Source: Heracleum sosnowskyi (Eukaryota; Streptophyta; Magnoliopsida; Apiales; Apiaceae). From it: a stretch of DNA of 64,000 bases. This document shows, in pieces, positions 10,328-21,764 of this stretch. The first letter of the stretch is position 1, and each line of letters opens with the position of its first letter. The stretch covers positions 637,501 to 701,500 of the forward strand of contig CM061243.1 of the NCBI GenBank assembly GCA_030848705.1. Direction: 5' to 3'. The notes under the pieces are model-generated. The model did no database searches. It was not told where the DNA came from and saw only the letters and a program-made list of their open reading frames with translations. Made by a program: the position numbers and the translations under genes.

Positions 10328-11906
10328 TACGGAAGATGATTTTGCGTGTTTATTCAATAACATTTTGAACTTATTTTTCTATATCAATAGAGCTGCAGTT
10401 GTATATTATTCGTGACAAATGTTTTTCTAATCTTCTATACAGAGATGTATTTGATCATCTATCTATTATCTACCTAATACTGCAACACACACTTTTAATG
10501 AAACATTTTATTCCATGTCAGCAACCACCTGTACCTCCACATCAGCAGCCACCTGTGAATGACTGACTTGTATAAATACGAAAACCTCTCATCTCAGAAC
10601 CAAAACGTCAGTTCCAGCCTTTGGCCACAGTCTTTGGCCACAGTCTTAGCGCAATCGTGTCCGTCACTGAACTCGTGGTGTTTCCCTCTGTTCCTGGCAA
10701 CCATGTTTGATTTGATTCCAGGCCGACAATGGCAAAGAGGTATCGGTGGCCGTTGATTTTCCGGGCCTAGGGAAAAAAAACTCTTTAGCAAACCAAAGGT
10801 TGGGAGTATCGATCCGCCTTTGTTAAGGGTTCCCACGAAAAGGTAACCTGATCTATAGTATATGTAAAATCTTTATCTACAATTGTAAGCACGGAGTTGC
10901 TTTTATCAATTTACAATAATTACAAATTTATAACTTGTAACCTTTGTGGAGTACGTTAATCCTGCAGACTTATGATATCATGTCTGGGGTTGTGTTTTTG
11001 GTTGCATCAAACACCTAACAAAATTGTAAGGGGTGTGCTCTTTTCTTTTATTGTCTTGTTCTTCTCCTCTTAGAACTTTAAAAAAACGGATACCTTGCCT
11101 ATGTTGAGAACATAAGTGGATTCCAGAGCTCCTTTGCCTTGTGGAGGGAACCTCTAGTAATTAAGGATGTTCTTATGTCTTTGATATCGATGGTTGTCAT
11201 ATAAATTACAACCCTTCTGGCAGAGGCAGTATTCTCATCTGGTGTGTTAGTAATGGCATGAATACATAACCAAACTGAGGTCACATTCATTGTAAAAGGA
11301 ATATGCTTGCCTTTGAAAACCTCAACTCACACTTTAATAGTAGTCATTGTTTTGGATTGATGTACATAGGGAAATGCGGTACAACTCATAGTGGCAATAA
11401 CTCTACATTTGTCTGTGTTATTTATTAGTTGCTCATCACCTGTATGGGATGTTGGATATGGATTGTTGGAAACACTTCGACCACTGTAGTTCCCCTTACG
11501 TGAGAAACTTCAAGCGAAGCAAATAAGGTAATGACTCTGTGCTCATTTGCGATTTTAGGCTCAAGATATCCGCTTATATAGTCTTCGTATCCTTGTAATA
11601 TTATTGTATGAATTCTTTAAATTGGGTATCTTTTGGTTTAGGATCAATTTTGATCGTAATGCTATTGAGCTACTATATATCACTATTAAGTGGTTGAGCC
11701 CTATATCTCTTAATTAAAGTGTCATATATTGCCTGTCATACATGTTTAAATCTAATCCTTCCTGTTTCTCTGTTTTGTCAGAGGCCCACTATTATGTCCT
11801 TTTTTGATTTAATAGGCTATTAATTTTTTGCATTCATTAGTAATTTATAAGAAATGACATACGTTGTTGGTAGCATTCGATTACTTATGCTTTTGATAGA
11901 TATTGT
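10328..11906. other. No recognised gene between array copies
   Basis: The first ~130 bases repeat the 3' flank of the array genes (GAGCTGCAGTTGTATATTATT). At 10570 a TATAAATA precedes a GC-richer stretch to about 10840, which looks leader-like but encodes nothing I recognise. A minus-strand frame (11290-11099) reads like real protein but matches no family I know. Confidence 0.4.
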
Positions 11907-12679
11907 GAGGGTGTGTGTTGCTGGAAAGAAAATTTGGTGTCTTTAGCCATACCCAGTTTGATGTAGAGCCTACCATAGTTGTCATTGACCCTAGAGGCAT
12001 GGTTGTGCAATCTGATGCCATACATATTTTTTTAAGGTATGGAGCTGCTGGTTTTCCTTTTAAAAACGAAAGGTTAAAATGTCTTGATTCTGAAGATAAT
12101 GTTGCCGGAATGTAGCTTTCCGTTAAAACACTTTTGGCCTCTCCTGAACGTGATTATGTCATCACCAACAAAAGAGAGCAGGTACCTCTTCATAAGCTTG
12201 AAGATAAGGTGGTAGGATTATTGTTCTATACAAAATTTCTGAAGCAATGTCTTCCATGGAAACTAAAGATGGTTTATGGAGAGTATTCTAAACTGTGAAA
12301 GATTTTGAGGTTGTGCTCATTAACATACTTCCTATTTCATCCGTCACTTGTGAAGATGTATTGTGGAAAACATTTGAGGCAATGCCTTGGTTGGCGATCC
12401 CGTTTAAGGACACATATAGTAGTAAGAAGTTGATGAGGATCTGTGATCATATCATATGTGATCCTGGACCAGATCCTGTTTCAAAGCTGATGATTATTGG
12501 ACCTATTGGACGTCATGGAAAATTTATTTAACCGCTTGGCGCTGAGGTCATGATGTGCTATGGTATTCCAGCATACCCATTCAATCGCTCCAGTGCTGTC
12601 AAGTTGAAGATTAGAAGCATCAAGGATGTGAAGCCAGTGATGCTTTGGAATCTAGACTCCGTGTTCAGACAACAAAACA
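11907..12679 (+). pseudogene. Nucleoredoxin-like copy 3, 5'-truncated and broken
   Basis: It begins abruptly in the first thioredoxin fold (KFGVFSHTQFDVEPT) with no upstream promoter or basic region. It continues through fold 2 and into fold 3, where it stops after NLDSVFRQQN. In-frame stops occur after DNVAGM (12112), near 12296 and after HGKFI (12528). Residues such as LINILPISSV and GPIGRHGKF mark it as closer to copy 1 than to copy 2. Confidence 0.85.
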
Positions 12680-13591
12680 TTATTGTTCTCTACATATTAT
12701 CCGGAGGAATGTCTTCCATGGAAACTAAAGATGGTTTACGAAGAGTTGTCTAAGAAAGACTTTGAGGTTGTGCTCGTTAACGTAAGTCCTGTTTCGTCCG
12801 TTGCTGTTGAAGATGCATGGCGGAAAACATTTGAGACAATGCCTTGGTTGGCGATCCCATTTAAGGACACATATACTAGTAAGAAGTTGATGAGGATCTT
12901 TGAAAATATCATATGTGATCCTGGGCCGCATCATGTTCCAAAGCTGGTGATTATTGGACCTCATGGAAAATTTATTGAACCGCTTGGCGCTGAGGTCATG
13001 ATGTGTTATGGTATTCCAGCATACCCATTCACTTGCTGCAGTGCTTTCAAGTTGAAGATTAAAAGCATCAAGGAATTGAAGCTAGAGATGCTTTGGAATC
13101 TAGACTCCGTCTTCAGACAAGAAAACGGGTCCCGGGTTCAATTCTCCCAAATTGTTGGCAAGAGAATCATAGTCTTATATAAGTGTTACGAAGAAAGGAC
13201 ACCGACCAAACATTCCGAACATTCTTTGAATAAACTAAAAGCATTGTATATTCAGATGAAAGGTACAGATGATGAGTTTGAAGTGATTCAGATCCATGGA
13301 GCTCGGGGGGTTGGGTGTGTTGCAGCAGGTGCCCCTTGGTTGATGCATCCTCCTTTTGACAAAGCCTCAGACGCAGGCCAGGTTTTAACTCATTTATTCT
13401 GTGGTGTCTGTAGAGGACTTTTTGCATTTGATCGTGATGGGACAATTGTCAGAATGACACATTACTCTGCAACAATTGGGGAGATGGTTTTTCCCTTTTA
13501 TAAATTTGAAGACTGCATGGAAGATGAGGTCTTGCGCATTGTGGATGATGATTTAGGTGCACCTTTAGAAGTCCTTTCATGTTGCTGGTGA
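12680..13591 (+). pseudogene. Nucleoredoxin-like copy 4, fused to copy 3
   Basis: At about 12679 the sequence leaves fold 3 of copy 3 and re-enters fold 2 at LLFSTYYPEECLPWKLK. It then reads open through folds 2 and 3 to the normal C-terminus EVLSCCW at 13591 (302 aa). VLVNVSPVSSVAVEDAWRKT matches copy 2, so this is a second parental type. There is no promoter or first domain of its own. The 3' flank (GAGCTGCAGTTGTATATT) is also shared with copy 2. The fusion suggests unequal recombination within the array. Confidence 0.85.
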
Positions 13592-14149
13592 TATGGAAGA
13601 TGATATTTTGCTTGTTTATTCAATAACATTTTCAACTTATTTTTCTACATTAATAGAGCTGCAGTTGTATATTATTCGTGACAAATGTTTTTTTAATCTT
13701 GTATAAAGAGATATATTTGATCATTATTCCTCAGAGCATTAGAGTACAAATTGGTTAACTAGAAATCGACTGTGTCAAAGCCTTTTGAGTCTAGTTATAC
13801 TTATAATGAATGATAAGAGTTTCTTGACAATGAACTTAAGGAGACTTGCTCATCTAAAAGTGATCACAGTTCTTATGTTTAAGCCCCCCAACCCCAATAT
13901 CCTTAAAATTGGACATGGACACATATATATTCTTGTTACACAGTAAGTTTGTACGCTAGTTGAATTGTTATGATGATCCATTCTTTACCCTTAATAGCTA
14001 TGTCTCTTTTCTTTTGAAAAGCTCTTGTTGGAAGTAAAATAGTGGCCTGATGATTTAAGCCAGGATTTTGTCAGTAATATTTTTTATGAACAATGATGAC
14101 TTTTGCAGGACAAATTTTTTGTGCAAATGGTTTGTGTGGTTCGCTATCC
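13592..14149. other. No gene recognised
   Basis: Array 3' flank to about 13740, then unique sequence. A possible exon at about 14110-14220 (after TTTTGCAG, reading VRYPVTKENAHDAFNELQNP) extends into the inverted repeat; its family is unknown. Confidence 0.35.
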
Positions 14150-14591
14150 GGTTACAAAGGAAAATGCTCATGACGCGTTTAATGAATTGCAAAATCCTAA
14201 GAGCAGATCCAGGCTTAGAGCATCTCCGAAGGGCCCTTAGCTAAAAATTCAATTTACTTGCCAAAAATAGAAATTAAACAACATTCCCCTTAGGTATAAT
14301 TTGAACCACTACAGATCTGTAGAAAATGCCATGTCATCTCCGGCTCTTTATTCCCTCTCTCGCTGATTTCTTTTCCACTTCCGCCACTTGATTTTTATGC
14401 AAAGGTACGTATCTTCCATCCCTCTTTTATATAATTTATATCAAATCAGGGTTTTTGTTTGTGATTGTTTTACAAACTGAGAGTTCTTGAGTTGTTTGGT
14501 CCTTTCGAAATCAATTTGAAGATTGCACAAAACTAGGTTTGTATAGTTTTCTTTGACATTCATAAGAATTTATACCAAAATTTGTAAAAGC
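14150..14591 (+). repeat. Left arm of a distant inverted repeat (partner 63553-63999)
   Basis: This ~440-bp stretch matches the reverse complement of 63553-63999 along its whole length, with scattered substitutions and a few short indels. It includes GAGCATCTCC, CCACTACAGATCTGTAG and the CGCTGATTTCTTTTCCACTTCCGC leader. The match reaches the window edge, so the partner may continue outside. Confidence 0.9.
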
Positions 14592-14615
14592 AAGTTTTTT
14601 GGTTTCTATAATCAG

Positions 14616-14660
14616 ATGAGTGGAAGAAATCAAAGCGGCACTACTGAGCAAGAAGATAAG
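14616..14660 (+). CDS. Possible first coding exon of an unidentified gene
   Basis: A CT-rich leader (about 14336-14404) ends at a GT donor (AAAG/GTACG). The intron ends in TATAATCAG at 14615, directly followed by an ATG exon (MSGRNQSGTTEQEDK) that ends at an AAG/GTACTT donor. This is a typical plant 5'-UTR-intron plus first-exon arrangement. No downstream exon could be linked to it, so the gene is either truncated or its later exons are not recognisable. Confidence 0.4.
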
Positions 14661-15012
14661 GTACTTACTTCGTAACTTACATTCTTAGGTGTAGCTTATG
14701 TTAATACCTCTTTTCAGCTTTATTTGGTTCTTAAGATCGTTCTTTTCGTCTTCTTTAAACTAGAAATACTGATGCAATGAATTTCCCACTTCTTTAGATT
14801 TTATATGTTAAACTTTTGTTTTTTTAACAAATCTTAAACCAAGTTCAGAACAAATAATGTGTATATATATGTTCTCCATAATTTATGGTACGTAGACAAG
14901 GTTATCAATAAGTGATAGCAGTACAGAAGCTAATCTTGTACAACAGTGAAGCCGCAAAATTTGCTGTGGGTTAAATAAATATTACTGATCGAACTGAGAT
15001 ATGCCTTGTCAG

Positions 15013-15156
15013 TTACACCCATATAGCTTTAGCATTTTTGAGAAGTGGCACCAGCTTGCCCTTCAGATGGAGGCTAAACACCTCATTAGCTCCCCCAATA
15101 AGCTCCTGGCCTATGAACACAGCTGGTACGTTAGGCTTGTGTCCTAATGCTTGCGC
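15013..15156 (-). pseudogene. CC-type glutaredoxin (ROXY-like) C-terminal fragment
   Basis: The minus strand reads QALGHKPNVPAVFIGQE, LIGGANEVFSLHLKGKLVP and LLKNAKAIWV, then TAA. VPAVFIG (cis-Pro region), GGANEVxxLHL and a terminal LWV-like end are hallmarks of plant CC-type glutaredoxins. The active-site half (CCMC/CCxx) is missing. Just upstream an in-frame stop and a 44-bp tandem repeat (CAAGCATT[A/G]GGAC...) replace it, so this is a gene fragment. Confidence 0.85.
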
Positions 15157-16093
15157 TTACGTTAGGACTTTCGTTAGGCTTGCGTCCCAATGCTTGCACT
15201 CAATTATGGACTTTGTATTTCTTGACTATAAAATATTCCGCTTGCTTGCCGCACACACTTCTTGAACAGATTGCTGATATGGAGATCTGGTGTATTTAAA
15301 TACTGTACTGCATGAATTGTTCTTATATCCCATGACATACAGAACATTTGGCAACAAATAACGGAATTTTTTAGATCATAGTTCTGGTTGAGCTGAATAA
15401 ACTAAGCAGTCATGATAGTCTGGCTGAACTTAGATATGGTACTAGACAAGATTACAAACAATCAGCCAAGATAGATATAGCAGTCATGATAGTCTGACTG
15501 GCGAGATTGAAAGGCAAAGACTTCAGAGGGTCTCCCGGGGAAAACTATCGTCATATAGTCATAATAATTAGGGCAAACTTGAAAGGCATACAAATCAACA
15601 ATCTAATTTGTGCTTAAATAGATAGATATAATTTAAACTACAGTGACATTATCATAAAGCAACTGACACATCCAGCGAAACAAATTGCTCTAAATCCAAC
15701 ATATCTAGATCAAAAACTTTTACAAAAAATTTACATAACAATATAGACAAACAACAAAAGTTATCAAGAAACAGGGTAAACAACACTAGATTTAAGAATG
15801 GTTTAGTTTAGTAAGTTATAAAATTTTAATTGGTACCTTTGCAGGTTTACTTCTGCTAGAAATTTAAGCTTGCAGGACCAGTATATATTTTCACCAATAG
15901 TCTTTTTGTGGTGTAGCCGTGTCCTTGATTCAATTCTTGCAAAGACAATATTATCAGACTCATTAAAAACAATTCTTTTTTTTGTGTACACTAAATGTTT
16001 ATGGTATTTAATTAGCAGGATTAATATTTTGATCTGACTGTGGTTACAGTTGAAGCTATAGCTTCATGACTTATATTTCTGAATTCCATGTAG
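15157..16093. other. No gene recognised
   Basis: This holds the 44-bp duplication beside the glutaredoxin piece and a short direct repeat (CAGTCATGATAGTCTG at about 15401 and 15481). Confidence 0.4.
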
Positions 16094-16268
16094 GCAATAA
16101 GTGAACGAGTTAATGGTTGAGGTACTGAGGCAAGCAAAAGTTGCAAATGAGGAATCTGATGGTAGAAGAAAAGAAAATAGTGGAAAACATATAAAAGCCA
16201 TTATCCTCTCCTACAAATATGTACCGAGGGAAAAGAAATATGGTCTAGACAACAGTTATATGTTCAAT
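16094..16268 (+). other. Possible orphan exon, family unknown
   Basis: An open stretch between an AG acceptor (CCATGTAG/G) and a GT donor (CAAT/GTAAG) reads NELMVEVLRQAKVANEES and IKAIILSYKYVPREKKYGLD. The composition looks protein-like and the splice sites are good, but I do not recognise the family. Confidence 0.3.
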
Positions 16269-16820
16269 GTAAGTCGTATTCTTTATCCATGATGTGATCT
16301 TGAATCTTGAGATGCTGGAAAAATTGACGAGATATGTGTGTTTTTTAGTTATCATTTACCTTGTTCGAATTTATATATCAAAGCAGCTTAGTTCAAGGTA
16401 TAGTGGCAAACCAACAAGGTGTAATAATTATTTCGTAATTTAATGATAAATATCAACGCTAACTTTCTTAATTTAAAAAATATTAACTAACGAATAATGA
16501 GATCCTTGTATCTAATATGTAATTTATATTATATCAAATTTTATTATTATATTTTATGTATAAATACTTGACCAGTTCAAATAAATATAAATTATATCAA
16601 TTAACAATATAATTGGTATTTTTTAATTGAAAAGAAACATGTATAATAAAAAATTTACAAACATGATCGGATATGTAGTTATATATAAAGCTACGAAAAC
16701 AAAAATAATGGTATATAAATAATATAAGTCAATGTTCTATATACTTAAAATTTAAATTATGAAAAGAATAAAAGGAGATTATGTGGTTTACCTAATAGGA
16801 ATTCTAAATTACAAATCAAA

Positions 16821-16920
16821 AGTGAACTTAGCACAGTGGTTAAGACATGAACTTGAAGTCAAGGGTTTGATTTTTAATGAGCAAACAAATTAATTAATTT
16901 TTAGTATAACTTATATAAAG
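16821..16920 (+). mobile_element. tRNA-derived SINE remnant
   Basis: TAGCACAGTGG (A-box-like, 16829-16839) and GGTTTGATTTT (B-box-like, 16864-16874) are spaced as in plant tRNA-derived SINEs. A CTTGAAGTCAAGG stretch lies between them. There is no cloverleaf, so it is not a functional tRNA. Confidence 0.6.
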
Positions 16921-16993
16921 TGACATTTTTGTGATTTTTCAACAAATAAGGAATTTCACAGCCATTTTTTGGGCTCAATTTGCCCTACCATGA

Positions 16994-17170
16994 TTGAAGT
17001 CGGGCAAGCTTCCTCCAAATTTAAATAATAGTGATAAAGATTACTCGAAAACCACTATGCGCACCAATGGGGACAAGGTGGTAACTGAAGTTGAAAATGA
17101 AGCCGATGGTGGAGCGAGTGATTCTTTTAGTGAAGAGAAAATTGGACCTGCAAATATGGAGGCATGTATA
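16994..17170 (+). other. Possible orphan exon, family unknown
   Basis: An open frame reads SGKLPPNLNNSDKDYSKT and VTEVENEADGGASDSFSEEK. It is hydrophilic and acidic, as in a disordered linker. It lies upstream of the deacetylase fragment but does not match that family's N-terminus. Confidence 0.25.
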
Positions 17171-17306
17171 ATTTGTTGTTTTATTCTGATGCACAGGTTC
17201 ATATTTGTCTTGTTCAATAGACACTGCTTTTGGAAAGCAGAGTTGCAACTGGCCACCTAAAATTACAATCATTTCTTACATCTACATTTCAGTTTAACTT
17301 CTAATT

Positions 17307-17600
17307 GGATTTGTTAGTAGCAACAGGATTCCCTGAATCGTCCACAAAGGCTGAGTTTCCAGGTTTATAATCTTCTGAAAACATTGCTTCACTCAAGGGA
17401 TCTTTAGCTAAAAGAGTATCGGCCCTCCTAAGTGGTTGGGCACTATAACTCCGATCATATCCTTGCTTGCATTCACATATTAGATCCGAAGTTGCATTAG
17501 ACATCTCCAATTAATTCCAGGAGATACGAGCTTTTTCTTCACCTCTTGCAACATGAATATCCAAATATCTCGAGCAGCCGAAAAATTAACACAATAATAT
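17307..17600 (-). other. Protein-like minus-strand remnant, family unknown
   Basis: The minus strand reads ARDIWIFMLQEVKKKLVS, then after a frame change CECKQGYDRSYSAQPLRRAD and SEDYKPGNSAFVDDSGNP to a TAG at 17307. It looks like the C-terminal end of a degraded gene. I cannot identify it. Confidence 0.3.
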
Positions 17601-17690
17601 ACCAGTGAAAAATTTGGGAGTCTGGGAAGATATTTGCAAGTCTCCAAAAGGAAGAGTAGGCACCGAATTGTCAGCTTAGATTTCTCAAAT

Positions 17691-17716
17691 TTTTATTATT
17701 ATATTATGATCTAATA
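17691..17716 (+). repeat. 26-bp direct repeat at left edge of the HDA6/DUF674 block
   Basis: TTTTATTATTATATTATG followed by ATCTAATA is identical at 21739-21764. The first copy ends exactly where recognisable deacetylase sequence begins. Confidence 0.75.
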
Positions 17717-19672
17717 ATGACTGTGTCTTTCCATAAATTTGGGGACTTCTTTCCTGGAACTGGGCACATTAAAGATGTTGGACATGGTCAGGGCAAGAAT
17801 TATGCCCTTAATGTGCCGCCACTAAATGATGGTATTGATGATGTCAGTTTTCGGGATCTATTTCGACCAGTTATTCGTAAAGTCATGGAGGCTTATCAGC
17901 CAGAAGCAGTGGTTCTTCAGTGTGGAGCAGATTCATTGGCTGGTGACAGGTTGGGATGCTTCAACTTGTCCGTGAAAGGCCATGCTGATTGTCTTAGGTT
18001 CCTCAGATCTTTCAATGTTCCTCTAATGGTTCTTGGTGGGGGTGGGTACACAATGAGGAATGTGGCTCGATGCTGGTGCTACGAGGTTTGTCTCTCTCTC
18101 TCTCTCCCCCCCCCCCCCCCCCTCCCTCCCCCCTCTCTCTCCTCCCTCCCTCTCTCTCATTTTCACAATTGTTTTTGAATCTTGGCCATTGAACCCCTTC
18201 ATTCTTGCAGACAGCAGTTGCAGTTGGGGTGGAACCTGACAATAAATTGCCTTTTAATGAATACTTCGAGTACTTTGGCCCAGATTACACTCTTCATGTG
18301 CGACCAACTCCAGTTGAGAACCACAACTCACCCGCTGATCTGGAGAAAATCAGGTAAATGAGTCTTGTATAATGTATTATATTTTTACTCAATACTCTCT
18401 ACAGTTAACCAATGTGCATAGCACTATTGTTTATATACTGAATCTTGGACACAAGTGCTTCACGGAATAATTGTTCTTGAAGCACCTTTTTGTCTGTTAT
18501 TTCACTTTTGATCTTGATGCAATTTTTCCCCTCATAGGTGTTTATTATATATATAGTTTCTTCTCCAGTTGCTCCGCCTCCATGTGCTTGCTAGGGATAG
18601 TTGTTTATTTAAAAAAAATGTTAGATTTATCATTTTGTAACACATTTCCTCTGCAGGAATCTTCTCCTTGAACAGATTTCTAGATTAACTCACACGCCCA
18701 GCGTACAGTTTCAGACGGCTCCCCCAGTCACCAGAGTTCCAGAACAGGTTGGTTGCACAGTTCTGTTCTTTAGTGTTTTACTTTAATTTTAGAGTAACAC
18801 CTGCATTGTCTTTGAGTTTAGATATCTCAACTTCCGATTAACTTTTTATTGATAACTTTGTATAGCCGGAACAGAGGATGGATATTAGACCTAAGCCCCG
18901 TATATGGACCGGTGAGGACTGTGAATCTGATGCTGAAGCTTGAATGCTGATTCAAGTTTAGGTCAAATGTCGACACGAGGTATGCCTTTTACTTTTAAAT
19001 TGTTTTAGCTGATCATGACTCCAGAGCTCGAGACTAGGCAACTTTGTATGTGTAACATGTTCTATAAATGCTAGGTGGTATAACAACCTTCAAATCGTGA
19101 CTCAGTTAGGTGGGTTTTTAAATAAAAGCCTAGCCATATGATTTGGAGGATACACTTGAACATTAAAAGAAAATCATATTTACATAATTATATGTATAAT
19201 CACAACTAAATATTTACTACCCCAGTGCCAACAACATATTCTAACAATTAGTCTCAATAAGTTCAACTTGTTATTTAGTAGAATCATTGAATTCTATATT
19301 ATAAATATATTACAAAAAGGAAAAGAAAACAGATTTTGACCTAACCTGCCCAACAGAAGAAACGGAAGACTATGCAGATTGCCTATTAAATAATACATCT
19401 TTATTTGAACTAAGTGGCCTTGATGTGACATAGGGAGTTCATAGAATTCAACAGTTAGATGTAGCCTAATTATTTTTTCATTTTAGTTAATTATTATTAC
19501 TGGTGTTAGCTACATTTGCTTGGTAGGCCTGAGGTTTGATGCCATGTTCTTTTGTAATTTTCTTGTTTTATTTTTCAGGGATGTTGCAGCTGAATGTGAG
19601 GAAATGCTATCTGATGAGCATCCACATTGCGGAAACTTCAAATCTGAATTGCATCCTGCAAAGAAGTTTTAA
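17717..19672 (+). pseudogene. HDA6-like: Class I histone deacetylase, HDA6-like, 3' half only
   Basis: Exons at 17717-18085, 18211-18353, 18657-18747 and 18866-18943 have clean GT/AG borders. They read MTVSFHKFGDFFPGTGHI, VVLQCGADSLAGDRLGCF, GGGGYTMRNVARCWCYE, EYFEYFGPDYTLHV and RPKPRIWTGEDCESDAEA. This order and wording fit RPD3-class HDA6 better than HDA19. The zinc-ligand Asp of CGADSL is present. The N-terminal ~half, with the catalytic HH motif and the other zinc ligands, is absent; the similarity begins abruptly at 17717. A TGA closes the frame at 18941. A further spliced segment (19579-19672, DVAAECEEMLSDEH) looks like lost C-terminal coding sequence in another frame. It cannot encode an active enzyme alone. 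Confidence 0.85.
18087..18156 (+). repeat. (TC)n plus poly-C tract in intron
   Basis: A TC run is followed by a long C run and CCCTCC units in the first retained intron of the deacetylase fragment. It is low-complexity; the reverse-strand frame through it is an artefact. Confidence 0.9.
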
Positions 19673-20917
19673 ATCACAAGACATTAATATATGTAGTGGC
19701 CGTGTCATCGGTTAAACTTGTGATGTTTTAAATCCTTTTATAATTTTGGTTCGAGGTGTAAAATTGCACTTGCATATGCCATGTAAACCTCATGTAGCTA
19801 TTTGTAATGCTCAAAGCGTAGTTGTGACTTCCTTGTCTAGCCAGCATGGGTTAAACGGCAATATTTAGAACATAGGGGCATGTTAACTTGCAAAGGTTAC
19901 TGAGATCTACGCAGATCTTAGTCGTGGAAGTTCTATTTATGTTTGCAAAATACAGAGAGTTATAGGGTTCAATTGTAGCTAGTCATTTCTTTGCATAAAA
20001 TTGTCTTAAAAAATTGCTCTTTTTTCCCTATTTTTCGATTTAAAATAATGCAACTGCAGGTAATCTAAAATATAAACAGGCTAAAGTATCATGCCAAAAG
20101 GGCTACTTGTTCTGTTGGTGCATTTTTATTTGTAATATAGTGTTCAATTGAATTTTTATTCTAAACCACATTAATTTGAAACTATTTTTAAAATATAATG
20201 GATGGGTAAAATGCGTTCATCAAAATTTAAATTTTCTGCAGAATGCAGGCAAATAAATTTTAACTGATTCTTCACTATCCAGTTATCTGTAAAGTTTAGT
20301 AATTTTTTTTGTCAGAAGTGAAGGCAAGATTGTATTACTATTATAACAAACAAGGTTAATTGTCCATTTGATACACTAGTTAATATTCGTTAATTTTTGA
20401 ATTTTGGAACGTTTAAATGGATTAATACCTATGTTCAATGCCTAAAATATATTAAACACTCATTTTAGACAAAACACGTATTAATCTTTTAAATAACTCT
20501 CAAATTCATAAAACTTTTAAAGCCCAACTAGATGTTTATGTATAAAAAGACAAATGAGGATTCTATGCTCCTGGGGTTTTTAACTTTTTATATCTCAGGT
20601 CTCAGCACTTGGAATTTCAATGTCTCATCATCCTGTTCCTCAGGCAGCTTCAGACTTCTTGTTTCGGCCTTACCAGTATTATTTCTTCTTTTTGGCTTTT
20701 CCAGTATCAAATGCTTGAGGACATTGGTTAAAACTGAAGTAGAACTCAAAGATGCCCGCAGTAATTTAAAGGCCTGCATAAAATGTGAGGGGTATCATCC
20801 GAAAACGCAGATTATTACAGTGACTATATCACACCATTGTACTATCTAATAAATCTCGTAAAAATGAAGTAAAAGTGATTGAAATATATAGTACATAGGT
20901 ACCTCCAGGACCAAATC
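19673..20917. other. No gene recognised
   Basis: 3' flank of the deacetylase fragment, then AT-rich sequence. Frames at 20532-20849 are not domain-bearing. Confidence 0.45.
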
Positions 20918-21637
20918 TTAAAAAACCAGATCAGCTAAAGGAGTCTTGGAGACGATAGAGTACTTGAGCAGCTGAAGTATCTGCAAACACATGTCAAAGA
21001 TGACGAGGAATGTACATATAGTTAATTTAAGAAATAGATGTTGGTTTAGGATTACCTCATTGCGACCAAGTTGCAGGAACTTCTCTTCAAGCACTCCAAA
21101 GTCCGCGATTCCCCTACTATTTAGTATTCCGAGTGTTGAACCTAAAAGATGAGGAATTACATGAAGATCATCTCTAATTAAGAAGGAAGCGGTCTCCTTA
21201 ACAAAAGCTCCTTTACTACCATCACTTGCTCCAGTTGGGCTAGGTTTAAGAGATATAGACCTGTACATGACCTTCCGGCAATGTCTGCAATTTGCAGTAC
21301 AGTACAGATCACTACAGATGAAGTACTGACAGGGCTCAGTATCATCAATGTCGATCAAAAGCTTTCGACACTCAGCTTCTGCAGAATTCCTTACCATTTG
21401 CAGCATATTTCTACACTGTTGTGTTGCAAAATACTTGTCACCAAGATTGTCCAAGCTTTTACTCAAATTCTTAAAGCTCCCAAAATTCACATGGGGTTTT
21501 GACTGATCAGAATGCGTAGACAAGAGTCTGACAATCGTCCCCATGGGCAATGTAAGGAAGCTGAATAGAACATCAACAAAATCACTATTAGCTTCAGCAA
21601 AAACTACCCTTTTCCTCTCTTTATCTATCACCACTTT
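20918..21637 (-). pseudogene. DUF674 family gene, N-terminal half
   Basis: Exon 21637-21056 and exon 20980-20918 are joined by GAG/GTAATC and TTTGCAG/ATA. They read VVIDKERKRVVFAEANSDFV, VLFSFLTLPMGTIVRLL, a Cys-rich stretch (CQYFICSDLYCTANCRHC), and LQLLKYSIVSKTPLADLVF then TAA. This matches the plant-specific DUF674 family, whose biochemical role is unknown. The usual protein is about twice as long. Here the start-codon exon is not evident (the first exon begins at a splice acceptor) and the second half is missing. It is a truncated copy. Confidence 0.8.
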
Positions 21638-21738
21638 CTGGTACAGTTATGATCATGGAAGCAAACACTTAGGTTATACATAACTGTTACTACTTTTTCT
21701 TTTGTCAGTGTACCATTCCTGCAAAAAATGAACATAAC

Positions 21739-21764
21739 TTTTATTATTATATTATGATCTAATA
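21739..21764 (+). repeat. 26-bp direct repeat at right edge of the HDA6/DUF674 block
   Basis: Identical to 17691-17716. The two copies bracket about 4 kb holding partial copies of two unrelated genes. Confidence 0.75.

Noticed and set aside
16829..16874. tRNA gene
   Set aside because: A- and B-box-like motifs are present but degenerate, with no acceptor stem; a SINE head fits better.
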